A DNA stretch of 64,000 nt from Bacillota bacterium. GTDB taxonomy: Bacteria; Bacillota; Clostridia; Christensenellales; Christensenellaceae. The DNA lies in assembly GCA_023393165.1 (NCBI GenBank), contig JAEWMJ010000044.1, positions 49,413-113,412 on the forward strand, read 5' to 3'. The translations under genes and the position numbers were made by a program. Positions 60,270 to 64,000 of this stretch are shown here, in pieces. The stretch's first letter is position 1. Every line of letters starts with the position of its first letter. Below the pieces are notes generated by a model that ran no database searches, was not told where the DNA came from, and was given only the letters and a program-made list of their open reading frames with translations.

Positions 60270-61741
60270 AAAAACTATGTGTTTTACTGGCTGTGATGCT
60301 CATGCTGGTATTGATATGGCCTGCGGCTGCGCTGGCCGAAGGCAAAACAGGAGGTGAGCCGGCGGCAACCCCATCTGCGAAATCATCTACCCCTATTACG
60401 GATACGGAACCTGTTTCGGCAGTAAGCCTTCAAATAGATAATGCTAATGTTTACGACGGTATGGACAGGGATTACCAGGACGGCTATACGCCAACCGTGA
60501 ATAATGGTACAGCCACTATTATCCTGCCTCTTGTTGCAAGCGGCAACATCGCAGGCAATACTATTACGGTCACACCGAACCTTGGGGAACCGGCTTCCTC
60601 TCCGTTCGTGTTCAAGAACTATCAAAAGACGGTGAACTTGAATAGCAATGCCGTAAACGGCGGCAGCACGGCGGTCCCGTCCTATCTGATACGCTTCGAC
60701 CTTCCGCTTGCATCTGAGAGATTCAACGGCGTATACCCAGTGACCATCGATGTTCAAGCAAAGGCTGCGGACAACAGCCCCATACAGCAGAGTTTCACCT
60801 GCTATGTAACCATTACGGACGGCAAAGACCCAAACGCAACGGAGCCTACGCCGGAGCCGGAAGTGGAAGAACCCACATCGCAGCCCAAAATGATCGTAAG
60901 CAGGTACAGTGTCAACCCTTCGCCTGTCATGGCCGGGGAGGAATTTACCGTGACGGTCACGCTTAAAAATACGAGCGAAAGTAAATCAGTCCAGAATATG
61001 ACGGTGACGGCATCCTGCGATTCCCCCAATCTCGCTTTGCAAAACGACAGCGACACTTTTTATATTGGAAAGCTGGGCAAGGGCAATACAACGGAAATTG
61101 AACTGAAATATAAGACCGACCTCGAAACGCCGGCACAGCGGTACAACATCATGCTGGCCATTGGATATGACAATACCGACGCCACGCCGCTTACTTCAAC
61201 CGGAACAGTCGCTGTGCAGGTGAATCAGCCGCTGCGCGTGGAGATGGAAACGCCGCAGATCGCCGCGCAGGTCAATGCGGGGGACACGCTGCCCATTACC
61301 TTTCAGGTGATGAATCTTGGACGCAGCATGGTCTACAATGTGCGCGCTCTATTGGCCGCGCCCGGACTGATCCCATCGGGTACGGCGTTTATCGGTAATA
61401 TGGAGGCTGGAACCGCAATGCCGGGCGAGATGGACGTGTTCATCGGTACCAAGGATATGACGGAAGGATATGAAGGAGAGGATAAATACGGTTTGACGAA
61501 CGGTGTCATCACGCTCATTTACGAGGACGCCTCCGGGCAGCAATATACCGCGGAGACCGAATTCTCAACGACCATCAACGCGCCGGTGATTGCACAGACC
61601 TCCTCCGAGCCGGAGGAAGAACCGGAAAAGGCCGGGCAGTGGTGGATATCTATCTTGATCGGCGCTGTGATAGCCGCCGGGCTTGCGGCGTTTCTGATCG
61701 TGCGCGGCAAACGCAGGGTGAAGAACGATGAAATGGGTTGA
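60266..61741 (+). CDS. Surface-anchored extracellular protein with CARDB-like domains
   Basis: The 491-residue protein starts with a Sec signal peptide (to about residue 27). It then has a Thr/Ser-rich region, a beta-sandwich, a Pro/Glu-rich linker (TEPTPEPEVEEPT), two CARDB/COG1361-like beta domains (VNPSPVMAGEEFTVTVTLKNTSES; VNAGDTLPITFQVMNLG), and a C-terminal helix (WWISILIGAVIAAGLAAFLIV) with a basic end. COG1361 proteins often sit with FtsX-type permeases and are thought to be their extracytoplasmic adaptors. The start is ATG 60266 in an overlap with the ATPase. Confidence 0.8.
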   Translation: MKKLCVLLAVMLMLVLIWPAAALAEGKTGGEPAATPSAKSSTPITDTEPVSAVSLQIDNANVYDGMDRDYQDGYTPTVNNGTATIILPLVASGNIAGNTITVTPNLGEPASSPFVFKNYQKTVNLNSNAVNGGSTAVPSYLIRFDLPLASERFNGVYPVTIDVQAKAADNSPIQQSFTCYVTITDGKDPNATEPTPEPEVEEPTSQPKMIVSRYSVNPSPVMAGEEFTVTVTLKNTSESKSVQNMTVTASCDSPNLALQNDSDTFYIGKLGKGNTTEIELKYKTDLETPAQRYNIMLAIGYDNTDATPLTSTGTVAVQVNQPLRVEMETPQIAAQVNAGDTLPITFQVMNLGRSMVYNVRALLAAPGLIPSGTAFIGNMEAGTAMPGEMDVFIGTKDMTEGYEGEDKYGLTNGVITLIYEDASGQQYTAETEFSTTINAPVIAQTSSEPEEEPEKAGQWWISILIGAVIAAGLAAFLIVRGKRRVKNDEMG

Positions 61742-62852
61742 CCTGATAAAATTGGCCGCTAAGAACCTCAAAGGCCGATGGGCGGCGCTGCCTGTGGCAG
61801 GCGTGGCGGCTGCAGCTTTTTGCCTGTGCTTTGCCGGGGCGATCTTCACCACGGTGCAACAGGAAAAAACCCTGCCGTATGAACTTATCGTTTCATCGGA
61901 AGGCGCAGTCAAACTATCCGACAGTAAAATAGCCGAAATAACCGAAATCCCCGATGTCGTAGATGCAACCGCTGTACTGCAAGTCCCGGTAAACATAAAA
62001 ACAGGAAAATACTCGGCGCAGCTGACGCTTGCAGGGGTGGATGCGGCGTATCTGAAAGAGCCGTTTTCACAAGGAAACAGTTTCCCGGACAGCAGCGTAA
62101 TGCCCTATATTGTGCTCAACGATGCCGCCTGCAGGCAGTTTTTGGACGGAGAAACAGCCCCTGGTAATGAGCCGCCTGAAATTGATTGGCTGAATGCTGG
62201 GTTTTCGTTGCAAACAGGCGCAGACGGCCAAGGGATTATCTCAAAGGTATGTGGGATTTTAACCAAGGAGGAAAATGACGATGATCAGGCGCCTGCCGCA
62301 TATATCAGCCTTTCGGCGGCGAAACAGCTCCTTAGGAAAAGCGGGCAGAGCACGGATTATACGGCAGCCCATGTGCGCGTTATCAACATCGGGCAGGCAG
62401 AGAGCGTGTCAAAAGCCATTGCTGCGCTCGGAATGACAGTGACAAATTCCAATGAGGAATTGCAGGCGCAATGGGATGCCGCACTAAAAGAAATGGGTTA
62501 TTTAATTGTTATTGGTGTGTTCTGCCTGCTCGGTTCGTCGGTTTTGTTCTCCGCAAGGAGAAAGGTCTTTATTCTTGAACAAGAAAGGGCATTGGATATG
62601 CTGGGGTGGCTGGGAATGAAGCAAAAAGATATAAATAGACTGTTTCTATTGCAAGCACTGACGCTTTCTTTTTTGGGCATCGCTATTGGGCTTATTGTTA
62701 GTCTTTCTCTGCCGTCATTTTTAACGATGGAGCTTGTGGAAACTTCACTTTTTACTTTGCCCATACCGTTCGGTGTTGTGGCGGGGAGCGTATTGATATG
62801 TGTTGCCGTCAGTTTGTTTTCTTTGCTGGATAGAAAATCGGGTGAAGTCTGA
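61728..62852 (+). CDS. FtsX-like ABC transporter permease
   Basis: The 374-residue protein has an N-terminal helix (about residues 15-37), an external domain of about 210 residues, and three C-terminal helices. The cytoplasmic coupling motif RRKVFILEQERALDMLGWLGMKQKDI is the FtsX counterpart of the RERKYEIGVLRAxG found in the other permeases. It is shorter in its external domain than the 46879/48979 permeases. It overlaps the preceding gene by 14 bases and forms a MacB-like unit with the degenerate ATPase. The 105 bases after it hold no recognisable terminator. Confidence 0.82.
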   Translation: MKWVDLIKLAAKNLKGRWAALPVAGVAAAAFCLCFAGAIFTTVQQEKTLPYELIVSSEGAVKLSDSKIAEITEIPDVVDATAVLQVPVNIKTGKYSAQLTLAGVDAAYLKEPFSQGNSFPDSSVMPYIVLNDAACRQFLDGETAPGNEPPEIDWLNAGFSLQTGADGQGIISKVCGILTKEENDDDQAPAAYISLSAAKQLLRKSGQSTDYTAAHVRVINIGQAESVSKAIAALGMTVTNSNEELQAQWDAALKEMGYLIVIGVFCLLGSSVLFSARRKVFILEQERALDMLGWLGMKQKDINRLFLLQALTLSFLGIAIGLIVSLSLPSFLTMELVETSLFTLPIPFGVVAGSVLICVAVSLFSLLDRKSGEV

Positions 62853-62957
62853 AAGAACTGAGTGCTGTGTTATTGCTGATAAAATAGATGCGGTTTATCA
62901 CCGTACAAAGAAATATCGCGCCCACCAAATAATGAAGTAGGGCATAAGAAATCAAGG

Positions 62958-63665
62958 TCAACATCTGACGTTTTTGCGCTTGAATCCTATCCGGCCTTTG
63001 TCTACTGCTTTTTGGATTTCATCAGCAGCCACAGGGACACTGCATTTTGTTTTTCCTCTGAACACGTCCACAGTTCCGATTGTGTTTGCAACGGTTACCG
63101 CTTTTTCATGCAACGGAATATAAGAAACGCCTACGGTAAAGACGAAATTATTCATGGCGTATTTGGCACGGTCAGTGCTGCTGTGAATTGTTTTCTCCAC
63201 TGTTTCGAGCATAGCGTCCAGCTTTTCACTGTTAAACTCCTCGTCTTTGCGGTTGCCCAACAGCCAGCAATAACAGCTATATCCGGCGGACATAAACAAT
63301 TCTTTGCCGGTTGCAATCCATCTATCGGAAATAGCCTGTGCAAACTCTGTTTCCGCAAGCGTTACAGCAACGATGAAGTCTGAGATCATGTAGAAATATG
63401 CGCTTTCCATCCATCTGTCAAAATCCGCTTCGGTCATAGCTTTTGGGTCTGCAATGATGCCGGCGAGATACATGGCGTCATAATTGCCGGTAGCGTAAAG
63501 CTCTTCCGCCAGCGCCTGATTTAGCTTGATTTTCTTAACGATTGGCTTCATCGCGCCTGTTGCGACCCCAAAAAGAGGTTCCCGCGCACCCTGCTGCATG
63601 TATACCTTTTTGGTTCGCTCCGTACCCAATGACTCAAGTTCCTGTAAAACTGTTTTAACGTCCAT
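62958..63665 (-). CDS. DNA alkylation repair family protein (AlkD-like HEAT repeat)
   Basis: The 235-residue protein is of the DNA alkylation repair (COG4912) type: helical HEAT-like pairs, with VYMQQGAREPLFGVATGAMKPIVKKIK near the N-terminus and the family motif WLLGNRKD in the middle. AlkD glycosylases remove N3- and N7-alkylpurines without base flipping; many relatives lack proven activity. The start ATG 63665 has AAGGGGAA upstream. Orientation is opposite to the exporter operon. Confidence 0.85.
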   Translation of the reverse strand: MDVKTVLQELESLGTERTKKVYMQQGAREPLFGVATGAMKPIVKKIKLNQALAEELYATGNYDAMYLAGIIADPKAMTEADFDRWMESAYFYMISDFIVAVTLAETEFAQAISDRWIATGKELFMSAGYSCYCWLLGNRKDEEFNSEKLDAMLETVEKTIHSSTDRAKYAMNNFVFTVGVSYIPLHEKAVTVANTIGTVDVFRGKTKCSVPVAADEIQKAVDKGRIGFKRKNVRC

Positions 63666-64000
63666 AGTAATTCCCCTTGAAAGTCTTGATGTTTTTATTA
63701 ATCCCAAATAGCAGCCTTTGAAACCAATTATATAGTATTTGATCACCAAAATAAAGCTTGCGAGGGATCACCAGAGATAATTCGCGATATTTTATGCGGC
63801 CACTGGCCGCTGCTGGTTTAATTCAATATATATATGTTGATAGGGTGTTTTATTAAGGAAAGACAAGGGGACGGGTTCGAAACCACTGAAAAAGCACCAT
63901 TATACAGACAACGGGTTGAAAGATCTTCGATGCATATGAAATTCAAGTGAACGATAAAACGCAGCGAAGCAAACCCCAAAAACAAGCTTGACCTCCCCAA
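63666..64000. other. Window end without a recognised gene
   Basis: The 335 bases upstream of the alkylation-repair gene are AT-rich and contain a CGGCCACTGGCCG palindrome (about 63807-63819). No convincing coding sequence, RNA or repeat is visible; a 60-codon open frame on the minus strand lacks a ribosome site and family features. Confidence 0.4.

Noticed and set aside
63818..64000. A 60-codon minus-strand frame reaching the window end
   Set aside because: No ribosome site, no family pattern, and skewed composition; not supported as a gene.

Overview
The window comes from a low-to-mid GC Gram-positive anaerobe of the class Clostridia. Supporting evidence: the spore-cortex-associated pair yqfC/yqfD, the order phoH-yqfF-ybeY-dgkA-era-recO-ppdK-dgt-dnaG-rpoD-trmK-nif3, a bacterial type RNase P RNA, pyruvate phosphate dikinase, many TTG starts behind strong GGAGG sites, and a corrinoid/methyl-transfer cluster. 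A Christensenella-like or neighbouring lineage is possible, but nothing in the sequence fixes the genus.

Region 1 (1-28.8 kb) is conserved core: the 3' end of mtaB, a HIT protein, rpsU, the sporulation and c-di-AMP/ribosome-maturation operon, era, recO, ppdK, dgt, dnaG-rpoD, trmK-nif3, a zinc-ribbon protein, rnpB, two azoreductase-like paralogues, a YgiQ radical SAM protein, and the protein quality-control block tig-clpP-clpX-lon followed by ysxC and a phosphoesterase. Gene spacing is tight and several intergenic gaps hold hairpin-rich, dispersed-repeat-like DNA.

Region 2 (29.5-34.0 kb) is a corrinoid cluster: a PocR-domain AraC regulator, a methyltransferase corrinoid protein, a DUF1638 protein and an ASKHA-type corrinoid activator with an unusual short Cys-rich N-terminus. 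No methyltransferase gene is present here.

Region 3 (34.1-44.1 kb) holds a TetR regulator, a CheW-MCP chemotaxis pair, an MMPL exporter with a heptad-repeat exported partner (minus strand) facing a divergent TetR gene across two near-identical operators, a Ser/Thr-rich lipoprotein, and a stand-alone Cas2-fold (SinR-like) protein.

Region 4 (44.2-62.9 kb) is accessory: two complete two-component systems, each next to ABC exporter genes. The first (44.5-51.5 kb) controls two tandem FtsX-permease/ATPase pairs; the same 17-bp direct-repeat box lies upstream of the regulator operon and of the transporter operon with the same spacing to the -10. The second (53.1-62.9 kb) sits with a lipoprotein, two ABC-2 membrane proteins, a canonical ATPase, an ATPase that has lost several catalytic motifs, a surface-anchored extracellular protein and an FtsX-like permease. 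Between the two modules lie a 3' tRNA remnant resembling an attachment site and a truncated copy of the lipoprotein gene with its terminator, which suggests integration, duplication and deletion here. The window ends with a DNA-alkylation-repair-family gene on the minus strand. No CRISPR array, complete tRNA, rRNA, transposase or phage gene was recognised.
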